Source of the DNA: Marisa cornuarietis
Taxonomy: Eukaryota > Mollusca > Gastropoda > Architaenioglossa > Ampullariidae
Reading direction: 5' to 3'
DNA: 64,000 bases
Assembly (NCBI GenBank): GCA_004794655.1
Contig: SMMW01000025.1
Coordinates: 4,871,001-4,935,000 of the forward strand
Shown here one piece after another: positions 13,501 to 25,600 of this stretch. The translations under genes were made by a program, and so were the position numbers. Each line of letters opens with the position of its first letter. Position 1 is the first letter of the stretch. The notes under the pieces are model-generated. The model made no database searches. It was not told the origin of the DNA and was given only the letters and a program-made list of their open reading frames with translations.

Positions 13501-16021
13501 AGGTCTAGCAAAAAAGATACCGAAAGAAGTCTCTGTCATGCTGAATCATTTATCTAAATTTATAAATACGAGTTAAAGTTTATGAGACTTGTAATATCCA
13601 GTGATCTCAAAAACAGTTTAAGGCACTGGGAAGTGTTTGAAAGATATTTTAAAGAGGTGAGTTTTAAGTGTCTGCTTGAAACTGCTAAAAGAGGCAGCCT
13701 GACAGAGCTACAAGGGGAGCATGTTCCCAGCATTGGGACCAGCATATGCAATGGGCATGCTGGCCAGCAGAGTAGTGTGGCAACGTGGAATAGAAGTGTA
13801 TCAGCCACTGAACGAAGTAAAATGGACAGAGTCTGGAGGGTGTGGCAGGAAAAATGGTAATCAGGAGCACTAGGATGAAGACATTTAAAGCAAAGACAGC
13901 CTAGTTTGTAAGTGATACAATTGACAATTGGTAGCCAGTAAAGAAAGTGACGTATGGAGGTGACATGATCGATCTGGTGCACCAGCATTTTTAACACATT
14001 GAAGGGTGTGGAATGTGACAATCAAGAGGCCACCAAGAAGTTGCATAATCCAGGCATAAGAAAAGAATGAAGATGGCGAGCTTGATGGTGACATCAGTAT
14101 TCAGATAGTGACAGAGAATGCAACTGATAGGGGACAGCCATTAGAGATGGGGATGGGGGTTACCTAAGATGTGGGGCGACAAAAAGAATAACATCAAGAT
14201 TCTTAATGCTGGATGATAAGGGGATTGTGATGCCAGGCACTCAGAGACTCGAGTAAGAGACAGTGAAAAGGTGCTGTCTGTTGCAAATGATCTATGCTTC
14301 AGTCTTGTTAGGGTTCATTCAGCTCAAGTTCGTTTTCAATCATCCAATTCTGAATGTCAGAATAGCAGTGACTGATGGAGGAGAACAGGCTATCAATTTC
14401 TGTCAGTGGAGAGCAGACATACAGTTGCTTGTTGTCAGCGAAAACATGATAATGGAGGTCATGGCACTCAATGACCCATGACAGGGCTATGTATAAAGAG
14501 TTTAGAGGACATGACCCAGGACAGAATTCTGAATGCCACAGAGAACTGGGAAAGGGTAGGAGTAATGCAAAGCAAAAATGAGTCTGAAAACGCTCACAAG
14601 ATTGGAACAAGGAAAGGGATGTGCCTTAAATGGAACAGAGTTAATTGATCAGAATGTTATGGTCAAGCAAACCAAACACAGGTGACAAATCAAGGAAGGC
14701 CAGACCAATGTCAGTGCCAAAGAGGTCAGACGGTGTACTTTCTCTTAAAAGAACTTAAATGTAATGGGGATGGTAAGCAGATTGACTACAGAGAGAAGAG
14801 AGTGGCGAGTAGGGGATTCTCTAAGCTGGTCAAAGATTATGCACTCTAGCAGTACAGACAAAAAAGGAAAATTCGAAACAGGACAGTAGCTCCTAAATTT
14901 AGGAGCATCAAGGTCAAGCTTCTGCAAGAATGGGTATACAGTGACCATTTTGAGGTAGTTTGGGATAATGTCAGTGGACAAGGAAGTGATGATGATGTCA
15001 GTAATGACCTGGGATTTTGAAAGGACATTGGGACCATGATTGCCTGGAACAGGGGAAGAAAAGGTAAACATGTTTATAAGTTAGAACAGGTTTTTGGCAG
15101 AGGAGGCCTACAGAATACAAGACTTAGTTTTGGCACAAGTGATAACATTCTTGACCACCTGTTTGTTCTCTAAAGATTTGGCTATGAATCTGAAAACTAG
15201 ACTTCCTGCCGTAGTGAATTACATATAAATTTTTCATACTGGTGTCAATGAGTAAAAAAAAAAGATTTAAATTGTAAAATATACTGAAGATTTACCCTTG
15301 CTTATGCTTATGAAATCTTTTACTATGATAAAAGAAAAAGTTCGATGGACTGTTTGGTAATGTATTAAATCATAAAAGATGTGCATGACCTTAAGATGCT
15401 CCATTTACAATTTGCTCTTAGAATAGTGGTGATAACAAAAGAACATGTAACGAGTCGTTCAGTTTTAAAGAAAATTAAACTATGAGTAAACAGCCTAGCC
15501 CCCTCTTCAATAGAAAAAGTGTTATTTCAATAAGAAAAATTGTTGGTGTTTATAAACATTACTACTTCCCAACATAGCCTAATTTTAACTGTGATCACTT
15601 AAAAAAGAAAACGAAGAAAATATTTCCACATTTTGCTATAATGCTGCATGGTAATTGGTGATGCATTTTATATGAAGACACACGCACGTGCAACAGACTG
15701 ATATATTTATAGTACTAAGAGTGAACGGAAAAGCTCTAAAATCTTCCAATATAAAACCTGGTAGTGATTAAAAAAGCACTGCATGGATCAAAGCTTTACG
15801 CGGCAATATTAGATCTACAATAAGCGCACTCGAAAATGTTTAACGTAATTCAGTTGAAGAGTAAATGAAATGCCAAGTTTGCAAAGGAGCACATCATGCA
15901 ATCTGACTCTTGAGTCTCACCAAACATTGTCTGTCTCAAAATGCGGACATTTTCTATTATCATTTCACTGTGATTTCTTGGTACCCCCATAGCCAGTAAA
16001 TGGGGCAGCTGCAGGTGGCAT
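1527..16021 (-). CDS. TCF20/RAI1: RAI1/TCF20-family chromatin-associated protein (8 coding exons)
   Basis: Hand-built model, coding exons in transcript order: 16021-15985, 10406-10296, 9774-9674, 9263-8775, 7171-3029, 2479-2386, 1996-1947, 1571-1527. Every junction is GT..AG, phases match, and the sum is 5070 nt, giving 1689 residues plus a TGA stop. The N-terminal half is rich in Gln, Ser, Gly and Pro. An AT-hook-like core (KKRGRPKK) lies near residue 1377, followed by a basic KKGKKSKKRE run. SPFVRVE near residue 1440 is a motif shared with vertebrate RAI1/TCF20. The C-terminal ~170 residues form an extended PHD domain: CALC, LGDLFGPYY, WVHEDCALWSNGVYLV, CASC, GCLHKGC, HYACA and CPKHK. RAI1 and TCF20 are nuclear, nucleosome-binding regulators of transcription in vertebrates. 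Invertebrates are expected to carry one pre-duplication gene, so which vertebrate paralogue it matches cannot be decided here. The start ATG (MPPAAAPF...) opens just after a splice acceptor, so a non-coding 5' exon is likely. Confidence 0.9.
1947..2479 (-). CDS. TCF20/RAI1: Exons 6 and 7 of the RAI1/TCF20-like gene: second half of the extended PHD finger
   Basis: Exon 6 (2479-2386, 94 nt) encodes MCASCRETGAMVGC, LHKGC and FHYACAVDK. Exon 7 (1996-1947, 50 nt) encodes DCFLDVENFSMLCPKHK. Together with the CALC and HEDC parts of exon 5 they supply the zinc ligands of an ePHD domain. Exon 8 (1571-1527) adds only DKRLKANAVSTSKS before the stop. Both exons are too short to be obvious as open frames and were found by matching the RAI1/TCF20 ePHD pattern and checking splice phases. 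Confidence 0.88.
3029..7171 (-). CDS. TCF20/RAI1: Large central exon of the RAI1/TCF20-like gene
   Basis: A single 4143-nt open exon encodes residues 247-1627. It is bounded by acceptor TTTCAG|GTG and donor ACA|GTGAGT, both phase 0. A giant internal exon is also typical of vertebrate RAI1 and TCF20. Its 5' end holds imperfect ~12-residue repeats of the form QQAMxGQSMxxQQ, then a Pro/Ser-rich stretch with many SPxP and SSP motifs, acidic and serine patches (SDSEGEREELSD, SGSDEEDFSFSD), the AT-hook-like core, SPFVRVE and the first half of the extended PHD finger. Long open frames on the opposite strand inside this interval are shadows of it. Confidence 0.92.
8775..9263 (-). CDS. TCF20/RAI1: Exon 4 of the RAI1/TCF20-like gene, with a polyglycine tract
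   Basis: This 489-nt exon runs from acceptor TTACAG|GGT to donor CTGCAG|GTGGGT. It encodes a Gln/Met/His-rich segment, a run of ten glycines made by a CCA/GGT-type triplet repeat (plus-strand 9050-9082), and a Pro/Ser/Asn-rich tail ending HTVGTVLQ. The triplet run is likely to vary in length between individuals. Low complexity makes homology weak here, so the exon is supported by frame continuity on both sides. Confidence 0.85.
13400..15150 (-). mobile_element. Degraded CR1/L2-like LINE in intron 1 of the RAI1/TCF20-like gene
   Basis: Minus-strand fragments appear in the order of a non-LTR reverse transcriptase. At 15071-14745 there is CPVSNFPFLSVLLE, like the finger/palm-start PVSNLxFLSK. 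At 14610-14308 there is VFADNKQLYVCSPL, a decayed YADDTQLY catalytic box with the second Asp replaced by Asn. At 14021-13560 is the C-terminal connection region with HVTSIRHFLYWLPI. The copy ends in a short AAT/GAT microsatellite tail at 13410-13440, as expected for the 3' end of this group. Frames are broken by many stops. The rest of this 5.6-kb intron (10407-13400 and 15150-15984) is AT-rich sequence with nothing I recognise. Confidence 0.75.
15985..16021 (-). CDS. TCF20/RAI1: First coding exon of the RAI1/TCF20-like gene
   Basis: Reading from the ATG at 16021-16019 gives MPPAAAPFTGYG plus one base before donor G|GTACCA. Joined to the acceptor at 10406 the frame continues as GRYPNSPESD. 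A pyrimidine-rich acceptor (GGTCTTCTAG) sits immediately upstream of the ATG, so the transcript probably begins with a non-coding exon. A strong candidate donor for that exon, GCA|GTGAGT, lies at 16135. The short length makes this the least certain coding exon of the model. Confidence 0.65.
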
Positions 16022-16135
16022 ACCTAGAAGACCAAAAAACTGAGCATAAATGGGTGATCTGAAAACGACTCAAAAAGTGAAAGAACACAGGCATTGCGGA
16101 GGCCATATTGAAAACCCGCGCACTTCAATACTCAC

Positions 16136-16345
16136 TGCTTGGAGTGTTTTGTATCCGTAAGATTCAATAACATGCGCATATTGCGTACACATGAAGGACT
16201 GTAGCCATCTTTCTACAGAACCAGGCATCGTACGAAGCCAGATTTCTTACTGAATGATTTCATTCGTCCTAGAAATAAACGAACACATCATGCAGTCAGT
16301 TTAACATAATGGCCGCTGGTCACGTGACTGATCGAGGTCACGGGG
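16136..16345 (-). promoter_or_regulatory. Candidate promoter and 5' non-coding exon of the RAI1/TCF20-like gene
   Basis: The interval contains the perfect 10-bp palindrome GTCACGTGAC (16319-16328), an E-box of the USF/TFE3/CLEAR type. It is flanked by GGCCATTATG (YY1-like) on the minus strand and a second GGTCAC half-site. A strong donor, CCAAGCA|GTGAGT, lies at 16135, and the acceptor at 16024 would join a 5' UTR exon to the ATG exon. The sequence is more GC/CpG rich than its surroundings. Transcription start is inferred, not shown. Confidence 0.45.
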
Positions 16346-16381
16346 CCCAACATTCCTGGCAAAACATTGAGAAGCAGAAAC

Positions 16382-16615
16382 TTATAACTGTCTAGGTATC
16401 TTTAATTCTTTTGAGTAAAGTGCCACAGAAGATGCTTTAGCAAGATTCAAATGGCTCAACAATATGGTCGTATGTTTAGTGGACAGAGTTAGCATTTTAC
16501 ATTTCGGAGATTTAATGACCCTTATATTGCTCATTGTTGAGTAATCGCCCTTTTCATCGATGAATAACAAAATTGGGAGGAATCCTTTTTCGTTTTTAGC
16601 TGGTTCACTTGCCAT
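16382..16615 (-). other. Unassigned 77-codon open frame upstream of the RAI1/TCF20-like gene
   Basis: An ATG in a fair context (ACTATGG) opens a frame beginning MASEPAKNEKGFLPILLFID and ending KELKIPRQL. Composition is protein-like (mixed hydrophobic and charged, not low complexity), unlike most chance frames here. No motif is recognised. It could be a first exon, an upstream ORF, a fragment of a lost gene or chance. It sits just upstream of the presumed promoter on the same strand. Confidence 0.25.
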
Positions 16616-16929
16616 AGTGTTGCAAAACGATACAATTTTATGTTCAAAAAAGTTAAGGAAAACAGAAGAATTTAGGATTCCAGAATGGAAAAAACCCCTT
16701 TTTACTTCTTTGCACTTGCTTGTAACTTAAAATGACTCGATCGGTTTTCCCCCACATCTTGACACTTTTTTTTTTAAGGTTGCCGCTGAGTTCGTTTGTC
16801 GATACTTGAGGTGGCTGGAGAAATACTTTAATGTAAACCTTATTAGCATGTTCTTACAAGATATGCTTCATCTTGAGAGCACGAAACAAATTTTGATTTA
16901 AGCGTTGTCCATTCATGTGAGTGTCAGTG

Positions 16930-17190
16930 CGTTGTGCTGCCGTTAAGCGCCCGATGGCCCAGCACATCCGTCTTCGGCGTCAGTTTTCTTGTCCGAGTGT
17001 CTTTCTCGTAGAGAGACTTGCCGACCAAGGCTAACGACCATCCTCTGGCCGGGTGTTTTATGGAGTTTTCCTTCTCCAAGGGTTGTTTTACAGGGTGGGG
17101 TTGCTAACCCCACGCCCAACCCTCCTCCTTCATCCGGGCTTGGGACCGGCAGGTTACCCGGGGGGTTTCCAGGCGGAGTTAAATTTTGAT
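16930..17190 (+). repeat. GC-rich repeat-like block of uncertain family
   Basis: A sharply bounded GC-rich segment sits in AT-rich surroundings. It contains a strong hairpin GGGTT-GCT-AACCC (around 17098-17110), a pyrimidine-rich CCAACCCTCCTCC run and TTGGGACCGGCAGG. I recall similar blocks in retroelement-derived repeats of invertebrates but cannot name the family. It shows no protein match. It lies between the 5' end of the RAI1/TCF20-like gene and LINE remnants. Confidence 0.4.
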
Positions 17191-17559
17191 TTTATATTGG
17201 ACAATTTTATTACGTTTATCACTTTTCTAAAGACATGCAAATATTGACCTCAACAAAGACTGCGGATGACAAAATTATTACCAGCAAGTTCCGATTGCAG
17301 AATCATAGTTTTTCATTCTTGAGGCGTTTTTCCGCCATTTTTTTGCACACTTTCTTTTTGAGTTCCCATCATAACGGGTCGATCTGCATGCAAAGGTGCC
17401 GGAGATGAACTTCGAACTGCGAACATTGTGTCCACCTGTTGTCTAGCTGCAGGACGGTCCGGAAGTCAATTTTTCTAGAGCGTCGAATAATAAACTACAT
17501 AAGATCTTTATTAACTGTTTGTACTAACAAATAGTAAACTCGTATTTCTATTCATGCTG

Positions 17560-18600
17560 TCCTGGCTAGACTATTTCAACTTCGATCTGTTTGTTGAGCT
17601 CCCAACAATTAATAACCTGCTCAACAAAGCTTCAGAGGGGCCAAAACCATGCTGCCCGCATTGTACGTCGATTATGTAAGCGTAAATCCGATCATGTGAC
17701 ACTTTTCCTGTGAGCTGCGCTGGTTGCCTGTCCGTGTCCGCATCGTTATCACTCAGCTATACCTTTGTCTCCACGGTCTTGCTGAAGGATATCTGAGTAA
17801 TCAACACGAACACCTTATCACTCCAGTCGGTCTCTCCAATCTGCTCATGCCACCCTTGTACGTGTCGGACGGGATAACTTCGGATGCCGCTCTTTTTCTC
17901 TCTCTCTGGGCTTATGTCTGGAATGCTTTGCCACCATCACTTCGCGCACGTAGACTACGCGTGCTACCACTTGTCTGTGCGTTTGTTCTTTCTGGGCTTG
18001 ATTACGGCATCACCTTGTTTGCAGACTGTCCTGCATACCTTCTTCATAAACTCAAGAACTTCTCTGCTCATCTGGTGCTTAGAGCCAGGAAGCAAGGCCA
18101 TGTCACTCCTCTACTTCGTTTTCTGCATTGGCTATATACCCATCCACTCTTGCATCCAGTACAAACTGTGTAGTTACTGTGCAGCAAAACAATGGAACTC
18201 TCTCCCTTTCCATATCCACCACCCACCCACCACTGAATCCTTTAAATGTGCACTGAAAGCTAACCTCTTCCTTAAGCGTTACTCCTAACAATAGTCCACA
18301 CAATGCTAGTCCTTTGTCACGCCCTTCCTCCCCTTTTTCGCTTATCACTACTTCCCTACTGGTCTTCCTTTGCAAAACCATGATACTCTCAGTTCTTGTT
18401 ACTTGGTTCCTCTTTGCGTTTTCTGTATGTCTTTTTATCCGTCATCATTGCTGTTGTTTATCCTTGTCGTTCATATGTTGTTTGTTCATCTGTCCCTTGT
18501 ATGTTGTTCACGTTCTTGATCTTAAGCACTATGAGTATGCTCCTTACGAGCATGAGTTTGCGCTATACAAATCTTGCATTTATTATGCCCTCTTTCCACA
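17560..18600 (+). mobile_element. Two tandem CR1/L2-like LINE 3' fragments
   Basis: The plus strand first encodes a reverse-transcriptase C-terminal region (RRLCKRKSDHVT..LRWLPVRVRI.., ending ALFLSLWAYVWNALPPSLRA). It then encodes a second, related one: [21 protein letters not shown], then [21 protein letters not shown], then [15 protein letters not shown]. The second copy has lost the segment between HPVQ and YCAAKQWNS. It ends with TGCGCTATACAAATCTTGCATTTATTA, the 3' end shared with the LINE at 24-26 kb. Both copies are frame-broken and inactive. Confidence 0.75.
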
Positions 18601-19169
18601 CATCCCTGAAGGACTGTCTTGGATAATGTCATGCTGAGCAACATGACCAAGCTAGACCATTTTTCCCTGCTTGACTTTGGCGAGCAGAGGTTCCTGGACT
18701 GGCTGGCAGATCTACTGAGAGGAACACAAGATAGGCTCTGCTGGCGTACCTTCCCCGCTGCTGTGTTTCACAATGTCCCCACCCCCAAAACGACTGGTCA
18801 CAGTTAAAGAGAGTTAATGGGTTGTGAGGGAGAGTGCAACTTCACATTGCATAAGAGAAACAATTTTCCCCACTTGTGTGAAAAACCTAAGGATGATTAC
18901 AAATCAAATGTTATGAACATTTTTGTAATTTATATTTTTATAAATCTCAGATGCAAATTTCACTATTTTGATTAAAATATAAATGAGGAACAGAAAAGGC
19001 CACAAAAGAAGTAAGTTAAAGAACAAAAGCTGTGGTAGACAAAGGCAGAAGCTAAACTTGCCCTACATTTGTAGAATTGGTTAAGCCTATCTGGGATTGG
19101 TAATGTAGTAAAATGTAAGCAGGTTTCTCCTAACTGCTCATGCAACAGTTGTGATGCACACATTAAGCA

Positions 19170-19665
19170 CCAAACTGTTTATATTTGTGATTTTATTCAG
19201 ATATTTATGAACATTTGCAGCACCAACCAGGATCAATTCCAAAATGATACAAAGATCTGAAAATCATACGAGTACCACACTCTGGTCAGTTTTTCTCTGA
19301 AGACCCATCAATCCACAGTTACTTGTAATTATCAATGTAATTTTTTGGCATTTCTCAATTTAAAGCGATTCACATATCTTTCCTAGAATTCCAGCTTTAA
19401 GTTTTTAATTTGCCGCAATAGGCAGGCAGACAATGTTACACTCTGCATAAAATAATTCTTGCACCATATTAGCATTCATTTTTTTAAGTTCTAAATAACA
19501 GATTGTATTTGGGTATGGTTGCAAACAGACATTCTACCAATAGAACACTGCCACAAGTTACACTGATCATGGTTTTTTTCTCCTCCATTGAAAGTGGGGT
19601 TTTTTTTTTGAGACGCAGAGTAGTAGTTGTTATTAAAGTAGACAATGCATGCACTAATCAGCAAG
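19170..19665 (-). other. Probable DRG2 3' UTR
   Basis: Downstream of the DRG2 stop the minus strand is AT-rich and non-coding. The first convincing polyadenylation hexamer, AATAAA on the minus strand, lies at about 19188-19193 (plus-strand tttatt). Between here and the LINE ends at 18600 no gene is visible. Confidence 0.4.
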
Positions 19666-22600
19666 TTATTTCTTTACAATCTGAATGACATCTTCATCGC
19701 ACATTGCATGATGCAGACCAACTCTTTGTGGACTGTATTTGGCACTCCGTCCCTGCACAAAGACATAAGTATATGATTAATGGTTATTAATAGTCTTTTA
19801 TGCTAAATTGTTTTAAACAAAACATCTGAGGGAAAGGGACCAACACCCTGGAACAACTGTCACTGTGGAAGTGCTTAGATACTGTGCTACTGAATCATCT
19901 ACAATTTTCCAAAAATCACTAGTTCAATGTTCATTCATTCCAAGTGATGTACTAAAACTAACAAAGTTATGGCTGGTCCACCGGTACTGGTAGTTACAAA
20001 ACCTGGTCAGATGCAGCAAGGCTTATCTTGCAGGCATGTCAAAGAGCAGTGAGCAAATCATGCACAGAACGACCAGTCCATTAGTTCTTTCTCCTCTGTG
20101 TCAACTACTTCCAAAGTACGTTGATGAATGGTCTTGGTGTCTCATGAAAGTAGTGACCACACTCTGTATGAAATCAATGGTCTTTGAGTTCCATGTAGGG
20201 ATTAGGAACTGTTTTCTTAGACTCTTGGTCTTGAATACCTAGATTCTTTTTTTCTGTATCAGAAAGAACTATAAGGTCTGGATCTGGTAGGAAATCTGAT
20301 GGTGCCGCTTCATCAAATCCTTTCCAGCCTGGGCATTGCTGCTGATACTGTTGTAATATTGGTGAAGATGTCTGCCACGTAGCTACCATCTTTAAAATAG
20401 ATAGTCCCCAAGTGCTTTAAAGTCTTTGTCTCCTCAAGCTATACTTTATTCAAGTAAATCCCTGCTTTGCTGTCACTACTGGTGCTAATCATGACTTTTC
20501 TCTTCTTGTTGGTACTGGTCTTTATTCAATAAGCATTCATGTTGTCAGTCTGCAATAAGGTCTTTCAGTTTGCTGTTACTGTCTGCCTCTCACCAATGGA
20601 GAGGAAGGCATGGCATGGTAGTCAAGTAGTGTTTTGTATGATATTCTCCAGCATGATGAACAGTTCTGGCATCACCCACTGTTGTCTGAAAAAAGTTGGT
20701 TGTTTAGAAGTACAGCACTGCACTTGACTTGAAGTGGCTTGACTTGAACAAAATCTTATTCTCATCCCATGCCACAGCCCCTCTTGCCAGACTGTCAAAT
20801 GACTTTTTAAGATAAGCATGTAACTTGCAAGAAGGCATTTTCCTGTTTTTAATTTACGATAAAGCCACGAAATATTAATATACCCCTTCAAATTTTAGAC
20901 TGAAGAAACAAGAGCCATCTCTCATTATGGAAATTTAATTGGCTGTTTGTAGAACAGCCTTATTTTTTATGTAATTAATATTTTAGTGAAGTAGGGTATA
21001 ACATGACACAAATTACACTACGTAAATGGTTGTCAGTGGTGTCTGCACAGTAATAAAGATATCTCTACCACATTTTGCAGATATGTTGTATGCATGTTCT
21101 GTAATGAAATGAACTATTCTCAAATGGATTGATGTATTAGAAAAAGTTTTCAAAGTGTACAATTAATCAATAAATTTCCTAGCTGTGAAAAAAAAATTTT
21201 CATTTGCACCTACAGGTCAATTTAAAGAATACAATATAAATCACAAATACACACAAAAAAATCAGAAGAACACATTAGGAAATATTGTGACAACAGTGAG
21301 ATGAACAACCAAAAAGAATAAACGGTGAAAAACAGATAAAGATTCCTAACTAGTTTTATCTGTCTTGAGTTCATAAGCCAATATAAAAATGGTATCATTT
21401 CTTATTTATACAAGCATGCTGCACATAAAAAAAACCAAGACAGTTGTACTCCTCACCAGCCTGATTATTCGTGGAACCCACGTTTTTCTTCGGAAGAGAT
21501 AAACAAGACTTTTGCATCTGACTGCTCCACGGTACTTGCTGAGCCTTCATGATTTTTGTTACAAGTCTGCATTATTTTTCTTTTTATTCTTTGCACCTGC
21601 AGCACAATGACTGAACATGACATGATAGTCATTTTTGAATGAGGGCCATGAGCTATAATGACTGAAACAGTGCCATTTTTACTTTTGAAGCCTTGCCTTT
21701 GCCAGGCACCAACTAGCTCCCATAAGTTTGCATTCAGAAGGAAGGATTTGTGGTGAGCACATGTATGCTTTCATTGCAGTGTTGTTCAGCCTGTCAATTT
21801 GGAACATCACTATAGTGGCTGGAATGACAGAATCCATTTCTGGGCTAAAGGTATCCTTGCTGGTAAATCGATTTCCTCCAAAATGCCTTTATTGGGGAGG
21901 CCTGTCTACCCAAACAAGCTTCCTTTTCCCCATTTTCCAAGCCACTTTTATGAGGAAAGCACGAAAACACTACAGCGCAGCCATGGTGAGGCATGGAGGA
22001 CAATGAAAGCTGTTGTTTGACTGGATGAAACCACCAACCTTGCACTAAAAGTCTTATAGAAAGAACCAATGAAAATGAGTTTTAAATCTGTTTTCATCCT
22101 TTTAAACAGCAAAACAGAGAAGATGATTCTGATCAGTTTGGTACCAGATTTGTCCTTCTACAATGTGTAGAAGCAAAACTGGAATTTCAGAATTTCTGAG
22201 GAGTATGATTAGTGATTATGTCTATTTTCTGCGTAATTCGTTGACACAAAGCCTTTGTTAATTCTTCCCCACCCTGCTTGAGCAGCTCAGCTGGGATGTT
22301 GTCAATACCAGGCAACTTCTTTCCCTTAAGACTGTGCACAGCAATCTTAACCTCTTCCCACTGGAGTCCTATGTATAGGTCTGTAGGTTCACTGATACTA
22401 ATCTGGCTGCTTTGAAGGATATTGTCTCGAAGTTGCACAGGTTGTTGCAATATTCGGTCTATGAGTTTAGTTCAGTGAGGTGGTCATTACTGTCTTCAAT
22501 AGCTGAAGTTTTGTGTTAAGAATGTCATTCATGACCCATGGGTAACTTCTTCTTTCTCTACTTCTCGAGCACCTCTTCAGCTGTTGAAAGTAACATCTCT

Positions 22601-25600
22601 GATATTTCCAGTGAGGGTGTCTATATCACTGTCCACCATATTGAGGGGGCAGATTTATCTTCAGCTTGGGCCTTCAAATAGTACTGCAATGTTTGGGTCT
22701 TGCAGCTTCTCCATCTCTAAATGAATTTAGTGGCATTTAAACTTCTGTTTCATTGTCAGGCAGCTGGATATGACATTGCTGACGCTGGGTTTGACATGCC
22801 TATGCAGCAGGATGTAATTACTTTGGTTACAGACCAAACTATCTTTAGAGTACCAAATTGCTGTCCTCAATTCTTTTGTAAAGGAATAATTTCAAGTGAA
22901 TTTTTGTGTAAGCTTTGTGGGAAGAGAGAGAGAGATAAAAATCCAATTAATCATTTAATGCATGTTGCTATACAGTTGGAACATACCCAGACAAGTCCAT
23001 ACTTGAAGCTTTGGGCAATTGTTCGATGAATCACATGACACTGAAATAAAATACAGTAAGAACGCTCACATCAAATCTTAGTAATTAACCAGGAATTACA
23101 ATGCCAAATCAATGCAAAGAGAATCATGGTTATATATTATTGAAGTACTAATCTAAAATTATAATTGCTCTTTTTCTTAGGTTCGGATATATTTCGAATT
23201 TTGTTTCAACAACCTCTGAATGTAATATCATACTAATGGTGTAGCCAACCGTGTGAAAAATGTTTGTAGCACTGTCAGCAGGAAAAATGTAGGCATATAA
23301 CTTATTGTAACTGAGCACAGCACTATTGTCAGCGTTGGTTTCAAGCTAGTTATTAGGTAGAGAAATTATTTGTCCCTTCAAATAATGTTATATCACTATT
23401 CTCATCAACAAACTAAACCACAGCATATTAATATATTTATAAATATTTGGCTTTCAATCTTTTGTGTTAACTCATTCATTTCAGGTGTATGGTACAATGG
23501 AGCTATACAGCTATGATGATGTTTGCATTCATGGGTGCAAACTATAAGGGAACTGTTAAAGCATTTTTATGGTCTACTATTAAGGTTAATACATTGCTAT
23601 AGACCTCCATGCTTTGTTATTAAATAAGCAAATGCTTTTCATGATGTATCAAAACACACTAACAATAAAAAGATTAAAACTATTAAAACGCATACAGTTT
23701 CCATGAAATAAATTTAGATATGTTTAGTAATTTTAAAGTGAGATTTCTGTAATTTTATAACTCTCTAAATACAACAAACCAATGAACAGATACTGTGTCA
23801 AATTATACAGATGTTACTTACCACATGTTCAGCAGTGGCACCTTTTCTCAAGATTAGCCCTCCTTCAAAATCAGGACGTTCTGCAGACACAATGAGAGAT
23901 TATGAACCATATTCCAATAATAATAATAATAATAGTGAAGATTTTTATAGCGCATATTCACACTCATAAAGAGCATGCTCTTAGCGCTTAAAACGAGGAA
24001 GAGACGTGGACTAAGTAGATACAGAACAAAGGGGACGAAAGAAAACGACAGTTCTGACGAAACAGAAAACAAAAGGCATCAAGTAACAGGAACAGAGAAA
24101 TAAAGTGATTCTGCGAGAAAGATGGGTAAAGTAGCAAGAGGGAAGGGGGTGGGGTTAAGAAGGACTAGCATTGTGTGGACTGTGTTAGGAGTAATGCTCA
24201 AGGAAGAGGTGCGTTTTCAGTGCAGATTTGAAAGATTCAATTGTAGGAAGGTGGCGGATATGGAAAGGAAAAGAGTTCCATTGTTTTGCAGCACAGTAGC
24301 CAAAAGTCCTGTGACCATAGGTTGTTGTTCTGGTGACAGGAACAGTTAGGATACGGTCGTCAGACGAAGAGCGTAGTTGTCTGGACGGAGAGTAAGGGAT
24401 GAGAAGTTCAGAGAAATAGTCAGGACAGGACCCAGCAAAGAAATTAAAACACAGCACAGACAGTTTGTACTGAATGCTAGAACGGATGGGTAGCCAGTGT
24501 AGAAAACGAAGGAGAGGAGTGACATGGTCCCGTTTCCTTGCTCTAAGCACCAGACGCGCAGCAGAGTTCTGTACTCTCTGGAGTCTCTGAATGAGGTAGT
24601 CAGGGCAGCCTGCCAGCAAGGAGTTGCAGTAGTCAAGTCGAGAAAGAACAAACGCACAGACAAGAGTGTTGGTAGCCCGTGTAGAGAGAAAGTGACGGAT
24701 AGCACTGATCTTACAAATCTCATAACAGGCAGACCGACAGACAGATGCTACATGTCTATCGAGTGTCATGTCATCAGTGACAATAAATCCCAGATTCCTA
24801 ACGGATGACGTGAAGGTGATGTTGCTGTCGCCCACCTTGATGTGGTTGGGCAGACTGACGAGTGAAGGTTGATGTCTTCTTCTATGGCACAAGAGGGCTT
24901 CCGTTTTTTTCATCATTGTCTATAGTGTCAAATGCAGCAGACAGGTCCAGTAGGGTGAATGGAGAGACATCACCACTGTCAAGAGCAGATAATATGTCTG
25001 TTGTTACTTTAATAAGAGTGGTCTCGGTGCTGTGGAAAGGTCTATACGCCGACTGAGCTTGTGGGATAAGATGGTGCTTTTGTAAGTATGCCCAGAGCTG
25101 TGTAAAAACTATTTTCTCTATGATCTTAGAGAGAAAAGACAAGTTGGAAACTGGGCGGTAGTTGTTCAGGACATTGACGTCAAGCGTGGATTTCTTTAGA
25201 AGTGGCCTCACCACCGCATTTTTTAACAAAGATGGGAAAACACCTGACGACAGGCTGACATTTACAATATTTGTGATGGCAGGAAGTAGAGTATCTAGGC
25301 ACTCGGGCAGAAGGCTTGTGGGCATTGGATCCAACTCGCAAGTTGTTGGTTTAGCTTTTAGAATAACCGCTTTCACATCGGTCTCAGAGACTGGTAGGAA
25401 CTTGGTCATGGAGCATCCTGGGAGGACATCACAGGAGATGCTGTCAAGCGCCGACACAGAGTCTAAAGATGATCGAATGTCCGATATCTTGCTGGTAAAA
25501 TAGTCACTAAAAACTTGCGGCAGCAGTGAAGCAGGGTAGGCAGTAGGCAGTGGTGTTGGTGTCTTAGATCCAGTCATTTGAGTGCAGATGGCAAAGAGCT

